64,000 nt of DNA from Methanomassiliicoccales archaeon (GTDB taxonomy: Archaea > Thermoplasmatota > Thermoplasmata > Methanomassiliicoccales > UBA472). Made by a program: the position numbers and the translations under genes. The stretch lies in NCBI GenBank assembly GCA_026394395.1, contig JAPKYK010000001.1:62001-126000 (forward strand), read 5' to 3'. This document shows positions 35,072 through 41,967 of this stretch, one piece after another. How positions within the stretch are numbered: position 1 is the stretch's first letter; each line of letters begins with the position of its first letter. The notes under the pieces are model-generated. The model saw only the letters and a program-made list of their open reading frames with translations, was not told the origin of the DNA and made no database searches.

Positions 35072-35853
35072 TGCCCGATATAATCGACCACCTTCAGAAG
35101 CTGGGCCTAAGCGAGTACGAGGCCAAGGCCTACGTGGCCGCGGTGGCTCTGGGAGAAGGAACGATCAAAGAGATCAGCGAGGAGAGCAAGGTGCCTCGGT
35201 CCAGAGCGTACGATATCATGGAACGTCTTCTGGAGAAAGGGTTCGTGGAGGCCGGGAACACCGTCCCCCGCTGTTACCGGGCCAACGATCCCGCCGAGGC
35301 CTTCGACCATCTCATCGTTGAGATAGAGAGCTCCAGGGACGAGGTGGTCAAGGCGCTTGACGAGATCGGCCAGCGAGCTGAGAGGCGCGACAATCCCATA
35401 TGGACCATCAAGGGAGAATGGGCCATAGACCACAAGGTCAGCGAGATGTTGGATTCGGCCCAGAAAGACGTGGTCATAATAAGTTTGCACAACAGCTATC
35501 TGCGAAGGTACGCCAAACAGATAGCCAGAGTATCTGCGGAAAAGCCGATCACCGTGTTGATCGCCCACGATGCCGAGGGCTTCGTCGGATTGCTGGGGAA
35601 GGCCAGGACGATCAAATTAAGCGACAAGATGCTCAGCCCTCCCGAGCCGTTCATGACCGGCACCATGGACCTGATGCCGAAGGACCCCGAGTACGATGTG
35701 GAGCTGCTGATGGTCTGCGATCACGGCGACTCGATGGTGCTGTCCAAGGAGGGCAACGGCCATCGAGCGATAATAAGCAGCGGGACAGTGGTGGACTACT
35801 TCATCAACAGGATAATGGAGATGGCCATGATGGAAGCGAGGGGCGGCGAGTGA
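35071..35853 (+). CDS. TrmB-family transcriptional regulator
   Basis: A 260-aa regulator. The winged helix is at residues 1-75 (LQKLGLSEYEAKAYVAAVALGEGTIKEIS, SKVPRSRAYDIMERLLEKGFVE), the defining TrmB start. A coiled coil (residues ~80-115) and a C-terminal effector domain with a PLD-like fold follow (VVIISLHNSYLRRYAKQIARVS), as in TrmB-like sensors lacking the sugar-binding domain. It diverges from the MMPL exporter and the palindrome between them is likely its site, giving self-control and control of export. The mRNA is leaderless. Confidence 0.9.
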   Translation: MPDIIDHLQKLGLSEYEAKAYVAAVALGEGTIKEISEESKVPRSRAYDIMERLLEKGFVEAGNTVPRCYRANDPAEAFDHLIVEIESSRDEVVKALDEIGQRAERRDNPIWTIKGEWAIDHKVSEMLDSAQKDVVIISLHNSYLRRYAKQIARVSAEKPITVLIAHDAEGFVGLLGKARTIKLSDKMLSPPEPFMTGTMDLMPKDPEYDVELLMVCDHGDSMVLSKEGNGHRAIISSGTVVDYFINRIMEMAMMEARGGE

Positions 35854-35984
35854 TGATAAATAGATGCCATTGAAGTACTGGCATTGGAATCAATGTCTCG
35901 ATATTCCGTTCTATTAATATTAGCATAGAACGTGCCGACTGGTGAACAATAATCTTATCAACCACCGCACTTTACCTACAGGCA

Positions 35985-36059
35985 GGGCTCGTAGGGTAGC
36001 CTGGATTATCCTTTTGGCCTTCGAAGCCGACGACTGGGGTTCAAATCCCCACGGGCCCG
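35985..36059 (+). tRNA. tRNA-Arg (anticodon TCG)
   Basis: The acceptor GGGCTCG pairs with CGGGCCC with one G-T pair. The anticodon stem TTGGC/GCCGA holds the loop CTTCGAA, giving TCG. The T-arm TGGGG-TTCAAAT-CCCCA is perfect. Discriminator G, followed by CCA (36060-36062). AATCTTATC about 34 nt upstream may be the box A. No intron. Confidence 0.94.
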
Positions 36060-36101
36060 CCATTCCTGTTATTCAGTGGTCCGTTCGCCAAAGGGAAGAA
36101 T

Positions 36102-36266
36102 ATGGAGGGAAACGTCTTGGTACCGTTCACCGCGGAGCTATCCACACGCGCTGAAGAAAATGTCGCTGTGAACGAGACAGATACCGTTAGCGATATATGC
36201 GCGGTTCCGGATACAGTGTTCGTCGACGACGAGGTCGGTTCGTCCGAGCGACCCAATCGACGATAA
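36102..36266 (+). CDS. Small acidic ORF downstream of tRNA-Arg
   Basis: 54 codons, MEGNVLVPFTAELSTRAEEN at the start and ERPNRR at the end; no family is recognised. It is acidic in the middle with a basic C-terminus. GGGAAG lies just upstream of the ATG. It is followed after 16 nt by a second short gene, so both may form one unit. Coding status is uncertain. Confidence 0.4.
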   Translation: MEGNVLVPFTAELSTRAEENVAVNETDTVSDICAVPDTVFVDDEVGSSERPNRR

Positions 36267-36282
36267 AGAAGAGGGAAACAAC

Positions 36283-36396
36283 ATGGACGGTATGATATTG
36301 GTCGTCGCACTATTTCTGCCAACGATAGTTCTTGTGGGATTGGCCTTGATGGTCCTGCGCAAGAGGAAGAAGAAGGGGTCGGCAGGGAAGAAGTGA
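36283..36396 (+). CDS. Small single-pass membrane protein
   Basis: 37 codons: MDGMILVVALFLPTIVLVGL begins one transmembrane helix, followed by a strongly basic cytoplasmic tail (RKRKKKGSAGKK). GAGGG lies 8 nt before the ATG. This is the pattern of small membrane regulators that bind a larger membrane protein. No family is recognised. Confidence 0.55.
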   Translation: MDGMILVVALFLPTIVLVGLALMVLRKRKKKGSAGKK

Positions 36397-36595
36397 ACTC
36401 CTTTCGACGGGGCTGACCGGCCTCATTGATTCCATTTTATTCTGCAAGGCCACAGTGCCCGACCGTAAGGCGCAAGTTCAGAATCTCATCCATCGTCCTC
36501 ACTGGTGGACAGCGCTCTTCAACCATTGACCCGGATCGCCCGATCAGCATCGCTTTGTGCAAAAGGGTCATTACCGTCCACTATATCTCCTCCTC

Positions 36596-36850
36596 ATGGA
36601 CCCATCAGTGCTCCTCGGGCTGACCGCCGGTTTCATCACCACCATAGGATTCGTCCCTCAGATAGTAAAAGGGTTGAAGACCGGGAGCATGAAGGACGTC
36701 TCCTTGACCATGCCATTGGTCCTGATAGGCGGCATGTCCATGTGGTTGGTTTACGGTCTAATGATTAGTGATTTGCCAATCGTTCTCTGGAACTCAGTGT
36801 CCGTTCTACTCAACGTGGCGCTCGTGATCCTAAAGGTCCGCAGCATCTGA
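36596..36850 (+). CDS. SemiSWEET/PQ-loop sugar transporter
   Basis: 84 aa with three transmembrane helices: LLGLTAGFITTIGFVPQIVKG carries the PQ motif of the MtN3/SWEET half-transporter, followed by GSMKDVSLTMPLVLIGGMSMWLVYGL and LWNSVSVLLNVALVILK. SemiSWEETs dimerise to move sugars or other small solutes. The ATG at 36596 is used; the 200-bp gap upstream (36397-36595) has no gene but CTATATC at 36581 may be promoter. Confidence 0.88.
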   Translation: MDPSVLLGLTAGFITTIGFVPQIVKGLKTGSMKDVSLTMPLVLIGGMSMWLVYGLMISDLPIVLWNSVSVLLNVALVILKVRSI

Positions 36851-36937
36851 CCACATGGAACGGGGAACGATGGTGAGGTTGGTGGCGACCCCATTTTCTA
36901 TATCATCACATAAAGAAATCGGTTGCTTGAGGTAATA

Positions 36938-37303
36938 TCAAGATATGGAAGCCTTTCCCAAATCGGTCAGGCCGTAGACCCGCCAGTTCTTGTTCTGCCG
37001 CCAGACTATCATTCCAGCCTTCTCCAATATGCTAAGGTGGTAAGAGAGTTTAGAATCGCTGAGACCGGTGAGGTCCTTCAAAACGCAAGGGCAGAGCTCG
37101 CTCCCGCCCAGAAGGTATATGATCGATATCCGGACCGGATCAGATAAGGCCTGATGTCTCTCCGCAATCATCTTCATGGTCTTTTCATCCGGCAGGCTGG
37201 CCTGGAGCCTATCTCGACCTCCGGCCTCCTTCAGGCCGGCGGCCACCTCCGGAGGTAAGGCACCGTCCCTGTCCTCGGACCGACTTTCATACTGTCCTGC
37301 CAT
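36938..37303 (-). CDS. ArsR-family transcriptional regulator
   Basis: A 121-aa winged-helix protein. After an acidic 40-residue leader comes ALSDPVRISIIYLLGGSELCPCVLKDLTGLSDSKLSYHLSILEKAGMIVWRQNKNWRVYGL, read here in parts, the classical ArsR fold. The CPC at the alpha3 position is the region where metal sensors place their cysteine pair, so arsenic or a soft metal may be the signal. GAGGTGA lies 8 nt before the ATG at 37303. Confidence 0.88.
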   Translation of the reverse strand: MAGQYESRSEDRDGALPPEVAAGLKEAGGRDRLQASLPDEKTMKMIAERHQALSDPVRISIIYLLGGSELCPCVLKDLTGLSDSKLSYHLSILEKAGMIVWRQNKNWRVYGLTDLGKASIS

Positions 37304-37381
37304 CTATCCGGTCACCTCTTGACAAAAACAGCTACCTTACATTATTATTTTGCGCTGGTTGGCGGCCAAACAATAAAACGA

Positions 37382-38029
37382 TTATTCAAGGAGCAGCAGG
37401 CCAACAGAGACGAAGTCGAACCTAGTGACCTTACCATATCGCATATCCTGGCAGGGGATGGTGCTCAACTGCCATCCGACCTTCCTGGCCGTGGCAAAGA
37501 CATCCATCCCCGCCGCCTCCATGCTTGGCCGCACCAGGTCCATGTTCCGGCATTTGCGCCTCACGCTCTCATCCACGACCCCCTCCGCCTCCTCGGCCAC
37601 GCAATGCTCGCAATATATGCACGGATAGGCTCCGAAGGCAAAGGCCTTGTAAAAGCCGTCGTAGAAGGCGGTCTTCTCCAGCCGGTGCATGGTACGGTTG
37701 ACCCAGAGTATGAGTTCCTTATACCATGGATGGAAGTCCTCAGGCACGTCCTCGGGGCGAGCCCCCTCCCGGCCAGGCACACCATCGAACCTAACCAGCA
37801 AGGCGTGTTCGTACTCCCCCAGCATCCTGCGGGTCTCCTCAGGTTCAGGAACGTACGGAGGGCACGATAGGTGCTTGGCATATCCCTTGCAGCCATATCG
37901 GCACTTGAAGCGCACCCATTCTGAGACGACTACCTCATTGGCGCTCATCTTGGCGACGAGGGCGTTACAGTCCCTGGCCACCTCTTCAAGCCGGTCGATT
38001 TCTGCTGATGTCGTCAACACGCGCCTCAC
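37382..38029 (-). CDS. DUF2284 cysteine-rich (predicted metal-binding) protein
   Basis: A 215-aa protein of the DUF2284 family. CRYGCKGYAKHLSCPPYVPEPEETR and GAYPCIYCEHCVAEEAEG are the characteristic cysteine blocks, likely binding a metal or Fe-S cluster; SMEAAGMDVFATARKVGWQL ends the domain. Its role is unknown. Start GTG 38029 fits a leaderless mRNA with TTTAATACC at about -30. It lies 79 bp upstream of the ArsR gene in the same direction. Confidence 0.8.
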   Translation of the reverse strand: MRRVLTTSAEIDRLEEVARDCNALVAKMSANEVVVSEWVRFKCRYGCKGYAKHLSCPPYVPEPEETRRMLGEYEHALLVRFDGVPGREGARPEDVPEDFHPWYKELILWVNRTMHRLEKTAFYDGFYKAFAFGAYPCIYCEHCVAEEAEGVVDESVRRKCRNMDLVRPSMEAAGMDVFATARKVGWQLSTIPCQDMRYGKVTRFDFVSVGLLLLE

Positions 38030-38095
38030 CGAATGAAATATTCCGACACCCCGGTATTAAACATGTTGGGCGGATGGGACCAAGCGGGTTCAGTA

Positions 38096-38374
38096 TCAGA
38101 ATATGTCCAGCACTCTGACGTAACGATACAGAAGGTATATGACCAGACCATAGGCCACTACCCGGACCACGAACACGGACGGACCTAGATTGTCGGACAT
38201 ACCAAATAGGACCAGCAAGTGGGAGAAACCGAAAAGGGCGAAGATGATGGCCATCATCAGGGGGAGGGTGTGCTTGCTCCGGTGGTAACCTATCAGCCCC
38301 ACCGAGACGATGACCAGGCAAAGCAACAGATTGACCAAGGTAACTATATCGCTGTCCGTCTTCCCCACCTGCAT
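38096..38374 (-). CDS. Small integral membrane protein
   Basis: 92 aa with three helices (TLVNLLLCLVIVSVGLIGY, LPLMMAIIFALFGFSHLLVLFG, VFVVRVVAYGLVIYLLYRY). No family is recognised. The ATG at 38374 is 26 nt from TTTTTATACTG, suggesting a leaderless mRNA. Confidence 0.65.
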   Translation of the reverse strand: MQVGKTDSDIVTLVNLLLCLVIVSVGLIGYHRSKHTLPLMMAIIFALFGFSHLLVLFGMSDNLGPSVFVVRVVAYGLVIYLLYRYVRVLDIF

Positions 38375-38407
38375 CAAAGATTGATTTTAACAGTATAAAA
38401 AGACCTG

Positions 38408-39199
38408 TCAATGGTCATGCGAAGGGCTCATTTGACAGGAAGGGCAAAGGACAGAGGTCCGGCCCCCGACCTGTGCGGATATGAGCACATCAACGCAAAC
38501 TGGGCACGGTCCGCCGACCTCCCGCTGCCGCAACAGATATCCTGACGGCAGCCTCGAGAAGTCCGTACCTACGGAAATGGAGGTGTTCAGTACACTGCCG
38601 ATCCGCCCCCTCAACTTGACCAGCTTTCTGGCGGACAGTTCATTGGCGATGGCACGGGGGTGCACCTTCTCCTGGAACAGCACTTCATCGGCGTACAGGT
38701 TCCCGACCCCGGCCAATATGCCCTGGTCCAGGAGTAGCGGTTTGATGGCCCCTCTCCGATTCCCGATTCTGGCCACGAACTCATCGTCGGTGATAGACAG
38801 GGCGTCAGGTCCCAATCCTTTTTCGGCGACGAACCCAGGCACATCACGTACGTGACCGAACCTGCCGAAGCGCCGGGGGTCGTCCAGGACCAAGGCACCC
38901 CTGTCCAATGTAATTCTGAGCCGCTCGTGGCCGGTCCGCTCTTCCTGACCTTTTAGAAAATGAAGGGAACCGCTCATGCCCAGATGGATATGGATATATC
39001 CGGTGCCGAGGTCTATGAAGAGGTTCTTCCCGTGCCGCGCGGTGCCCTGGACGGTCCTCCCGACGAAGCGGTCCGAGAGATCGTCCGTTTTAGGGTCCAG
39101 CATCTTCTGGTCTAGGACCTTGACGCCCCAGACCCTGCCCCCCAGGGAGTGAAGGTCCACGAACCTCCTCGCCATCTCTACCTCTGGAAGCTCAGGCAT
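38408..39199 (-). CDS. mutM: Formamidopyrimidine-DNA glycosylase (Fpg/MutM)
   Basis: Repairs oxidised purines (8-oxoguanine, FapyG) in DNA and cuts the abasic site. PELPEVE supplies the N-terminal proline nucleophile and catalytic Glu; GVGNLYADEVLF is the helix-two-turn-helix; the C-terminal zinc finger is CPVC...CPSC; lysine for the active site is in ARHGKNLFIDL. 263 aa is normal. Fpg is scattered in archaea, so lateral transfer from bacteria is likely. TTATCTATCGG ~29 nt upstream of the ATG indicates a leaderless mRNA. Confidence 0.93.
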   Translation of the reverse strand: MPELPEVEMARRFVDLHSLGGRVWGVKVLDQKMLDPKTDDLSDRFVGRTVQGTARHGKNLFIDLGTGYIHIHLGMSGSLHFLKGQEERTGHERLRITLDRGALVLDDPRRFGRFGHVRDVPGFVAEKGLGPDALSITDDEFVARIGNRRGAIKPLLLDQGILAGVGNLYADEVLFQEKVHPRAIANELSARKLVKLRGRIGSVLNTSISVGTDFSRLPSGYLLRQREVGGPCPVCVDVLISAQVGGRTSVLCPSCQMSPSHDH

Positions 39200-39347
39200 C
39201 AGCTACGTATCGCCAGGCCGATAGATAACCCCCACGGGAGCTGCGAACCACCTGCACCAGGTCCGACCTGGTCACAAGTGTCCAATTCGCTTTAGTAAAG
39301 TGGTCGACCTAAGACGGTCCAAGGAACGGATCGGAGGGTTAAAACAC

Positions 39348-39782
39348 ATGAACGACAACGAATGGGCTTGCGGTAAGGACACTAATTGGAGGTCAATGAA
39401 GGGGTTAAGCTGGAGGATCACCTTCAGCGCCCTGTCCATCATGGTATGGTTCGCCTTCGTCATCGCCTGGCTGTTCTTCCTGGCCGATGATTATGGCGTT
39501 TTGCAGAACATAGGCGTGCTGCTACTGTCGGTGGTGACGGTAGCTGCGATCAACATCCCGGTCTGGATGTCCTTTGCCAGGTCGATGGGGGAAGTTCCGA
39601 AGATGTCCTGCGAAAAAGAGGGTCACGATATGGCCGGGGGCGCCCTGGGACTGATATGGGTTGTAGCCGTGGGGCTATGGCTCTTCTTCTACGCCAACGA
39701 CTATAGCATCTACCAGAACCTGGCCGTGCTGCTGCTGTCGATAGCTCCGGTGGCCGCCGCGAGCATGCTTATGAAGCGGTGA
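39348..39782 (+). CDS. Four-helix membrane protein with an internal repeat
   Basis: 144 aa with two helix pairs that resemble each other: AWLFFLADDYGVLQNIGVLLLSVVTVAA and LWLFFYANDYSIYQNLAVLLLSIAPVAA. The repeat implies fusion of two ancestral 2-TM units. No family is recognised. GGAGGG lies 10 nt before ATG 39348, which is preferred over GTG 39300. Confidence 0.7.
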   Translation: MNDNEWACGKDTNWRSMKGLSWRITFSALSIMVWFAFVIAWLFFLADDYGVLQNIGVLLLSVVTVAAINIPVWMSFARSMGEVPKMSCEKEGHDMAGGALGLIWVVAVGLWLFFYANDYSIYQNLAVLLLSIAPVAAASMLMKR

Positions 39783-39783
39783 A

Positions 39784-40110
39784 CTACCACATCAACATAG
39801 GAGGTTCGGCGGCCGCCTTGGTCACGACCTCCTTCAACTTTTCCAAGGTCGGCACTCCCCCGAAAAGGGTCAGCTTCTCATTGATGAAGAGGGCGGGGGC
39901 CACTGCCGGCCCGTACTTCTTATACAATGGCATTATCTCACCGATGAAGAAGTAATGGATGCTCATCTGGGCCTCGGTGGCGGTCACCATGTCGATTTCG
40001 GCCTCTATCCCGGTCTCCTTCAGCACCTCCCTTATCCGCTCGACGTATTGCTTGTCGTAGGCCGCGGTCTGGGGCTGGCAGCAGGAGGCGGAGAAGATGG
40101 TCAGACGCAT
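39784..40110 (-). CDS. Thioredoxin-fold protein with vicinal cysteines (ArsD-like candidate)
   Basis: 108 aa. MRLTIFSASCCQPQTAAYDKQ places a vicinal CC pair at the position where ArsD holds its first metal-binding cysteines; beta-alpha pattern and VAPALFINEKLTLFGGVPTLEKLKEVV form a thioredoxin-like C-half. ArsD is the As(III) metallochaperone that hands arsenite to ArsA, and this gene follows arsA directly: its start lies 1 nt beyond the arsA stop. It lacks other ArsD cysteines, so a different thiol or redox partner is possible. ATG 40110 has GGAG 6 nt upstream; ATG 40122 is the alternative. Confidence 0.7.
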   Translation of the reverse strand: MRLTIFSASCCQPQTAAYDKQYVERIREVLKETGIEAEIDMVTATEAQMSIHYFFIGEIMPLYKKYGPAVAPALFINEKLTLFGGVPTLEKLKEVVTKAAAEPPMLMW

Positions 40111-40111
40111 T

Positions 40112-41032
40112 TTAGTCTCCATAGAGCTCCTTACCTACCTTCCTCAGACTGTCCATGCCGTAGATATCGGTGTCGAAGAGCGGGACCTGCCTGTTTGGAA
40201 TAGTGGAGAAACGCTGGTCTATCTCCTTCAGATATTTGTCTTGGGTGGCCCGGCGCCTCTCCAGGAACCAGTTGCCCTTCAGGACCTCCCTTGGTATTAC
40301 CTCGTTGATTATGAGCGAACGGACCTTTATGCCGAACCCGCCCAGGTCCTCTATGGCGCGGGCGGTCTCCTCGATGGGCAGCTTCTCTGGCAAGAGGACC
40401 AGGTTGAAGGCGGACACGCTATCGTCGGAAAGACCCTTAACCGACTTGTCGTAGCGCACCTTCTCCGCTTCCAGGTCGGCCACCATGTTCTCGTCATAGA
40501 CGAATCCCAGCACCTCGGACAGCTCCCGGCGGTTCTTGATCTGGTTGGAGATGTAGCCGGACCAGTCGAAGGGCATGGACAGCTCCCGGAGGGTGTGCCC
40601 GGTCGGAGCGGTGTCGAATACCACCTTGTCATGCTCGGTGTCCTCGAAGTAGCTGACGAACTGGTCGAAGGCGGCTATCTCCTCTGTACAAGGCGTGGAG
40701 AGAAGCTCGCTGCCGAACATGGAGGAGAACCCTTCCATCATCCCCTCCAGCCTGGTCTGGAACACTCCCATAGCCTTCTTGGGGTTGATGTTCAGCCCGC
40801 ACAGGTTGCGCTCCGTCCCGATCTTGGTGATGTCCGTGGCGCTGATCTCCTGCCCATATATAGCGGACAGGCTGACGGTGGGGTCCGTGGCTACAATGAG
40901 CGTCTTGTAATCATGGTCAGATAGCCAGGTGGCGGTCGTGGCGGCCATGGTGGTCTTGCCCACCCCGCCCTTGCCGCCGAAAAACAGGAATTTACGGTTC
41001 TCTATGACGTCCCGCATGTTCTCTTGTTTCAT
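40112..41032 (-). CDS. arsA: ArsA/Get3-type ATPase
   Basis: A 306-aa single-domain deviant-Walker ATPase: FFGGKGGVGKTTMAATTATWL (Walker A with the intradimer lysine), TDPTVSLSAIYGQEI (switch I), VVFDTAPTGHTLREL (switch II). Homologues act as As(III) pump ATPase (ArsA) or tail-anchored membrane-protein targeting factor (Get3). The partner protein with CC cysteines encoded next favours metalloid work, but no ArsB pump is in view. It is divergent from the heliorhodopsin gene (133 bp between starts). Confidence 0.9.
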   Translation of the reverse strand: MKQENMRDVIENRKFLFFGGKGGVGKTTMAATTATWLSDHDYKTLIVATDPTVSLSAIYGQEISATDITKIGTERNLCGLNINPKKAMGVFQTRLEGMMEGFSSMFGSELLSTPCTEEIAAFDQFVSYFEDTEHDKVVFDTAPTGHTLRELSMPFDWSGYISNQIKNRRELSEVLGFVYDENMVADLEAEKVRYDKSVKGLSDDSVSAFNLVLLPEKLPIEETARAIEDLGGFGIKVRSLIINEVIPREVLKGNWFLERRRATQDKYLKEIDQRFSTIPNRQVPLFDTDIYGMDSLRKVGKELYGD

Positions 41033-41164
41033 TTGAATCGGGGGAAGAAAGAAGGAACAATAGATATTCTTTTCGAAAATTTAGAACATAGAATGATTGT
41101 TCCTCCGGTTTCGATGGATAACGATTTATAATGAATGCTACAATTTTCGTTGGAGGTTTTCTCT

Positions 41165-41944
41165 TTGGAGGATTCTACCTCAGATGATGTCAAATTCAAG
41201 AAATTGAGACGGTTCAACGCTATAATGGGTGTTTTTCACTTCATCCAGGCGGCGGTGATGTTAGCGATCGCGAACTACGATGTGAAGATGACGTTCACCA
41301 CCTCATACCTTGACGCGACCAACGGCTATCCGCCGACCATCCCGGGATCGCCTGTGGAACTGTTCTCCGTGCCCCTGGGTCCCATGGTGGCCATATTCCT
41401 GCTGATGTCGGCCATAGCCCACTTCAGCGTCTCCACCTTCGGCTACAACTGGTACGTCAAGAACCTGAAGATGAACATGAACAAGGCTCGTTGGTTCGAG
41501 TACGCCCTGTCCTCCTCCTTCATGCTGGTGGTCATCGCCTGGCTCTGTGGAATGTTCGACTTCGTCTCGATAATACTGCTCTTCAGCGTGAACGCCTGCA
41601 TGAACCTGTTCGGCTACATGATGGAGCTGCACAACCAGAAGACGGAGAAGACGGACTGGACCTCGTTCATCTTCGGCTGCTTCGCCGGCATCATGCCCTG
41701 GGTCGCCCTGTTCATGTACTTCACCGGGGTCAGGGGAGGCGGCCCACCGGGCTTCGTGTACGGCATCATGATATCCATCGTCTTCTTCTTCAACATCTTC
41801 GCCCTGAACATGGTGCTGCAATACAGGAAGAAGGGGAAGTACCAGGACTACCTCTACGGAGAGAAGATTTACATCGTGCTAAGCCTGGTGGCCAAGACCG
41901 CCCTGGCCTGGCAGGTGTTCTCCGGGACTATGGTGGGCAGCTGA
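41165..41944 (+). CDS. Heliorhodopsin
   Basis: A seven-helix retinal protein of the heliorhodopsin family, which sits with its N-terminus inside the cell, opposite to type-1 rhodopsins. 259 aa. FNAIMGVFHFIQAAVM (H25), SAIAHFSVSTFGYN (H86), RWFEYALSSSFML (counterion E112), NLFGYMMELHN, GGGPPGFVYGI and LSLVAKTALAWQVF with the Schiff-base lysine K244 match the residues known in 48C12 (H23, H80, E107, K241). It is likely a light sensor or regulator with slow photocycle, not a pump. TTG 41165 is chosen because GGAGG lies 8 nt upstream and box A TTTATAAT at 41125-41132 puts the transcript start near 41154, after ATG 41135. Confidence 0.93.
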   Translation: MEDSTSDDVKFKKLRRFNAIMGVFHFIQAAVMLAIANYDVKMTFTTSYLDATNGYPPTIPGSPVELFSVPLGPMVAIFLLMSAIAHFSVSTFGYNWYVKNLKMNMNKARWFEYALSSSFMLVVIAWLCGMFDFVSIILLFSVNACMNLFGYMMELHNQKTEKTDWTSFIFGCFAGIMPWVALFMYFTGVRGGGPPGFVYGIMISIVFFFNIFALNMVLQYRKKGKYQDYLYGEKIYIVLSLVAKTALAWQVFSGTMVGS

Positions 41945-41967
41945 GCCCACCAAACACCTTCCTTTTT

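Noticed and set aside
36283-36396. Integrated element or attachment site after tRNA-Arg(TCG)
   Set aside because: No integrase gene and no second copy of the tRNA 3' end is seen nearby; only two small ORFs.
36426-36623. 65-codon plus-strand open frame before the SemiSWEET gene
   Set aside because: No ribosome binding site, no domain and codon composition like non-coding DNA.
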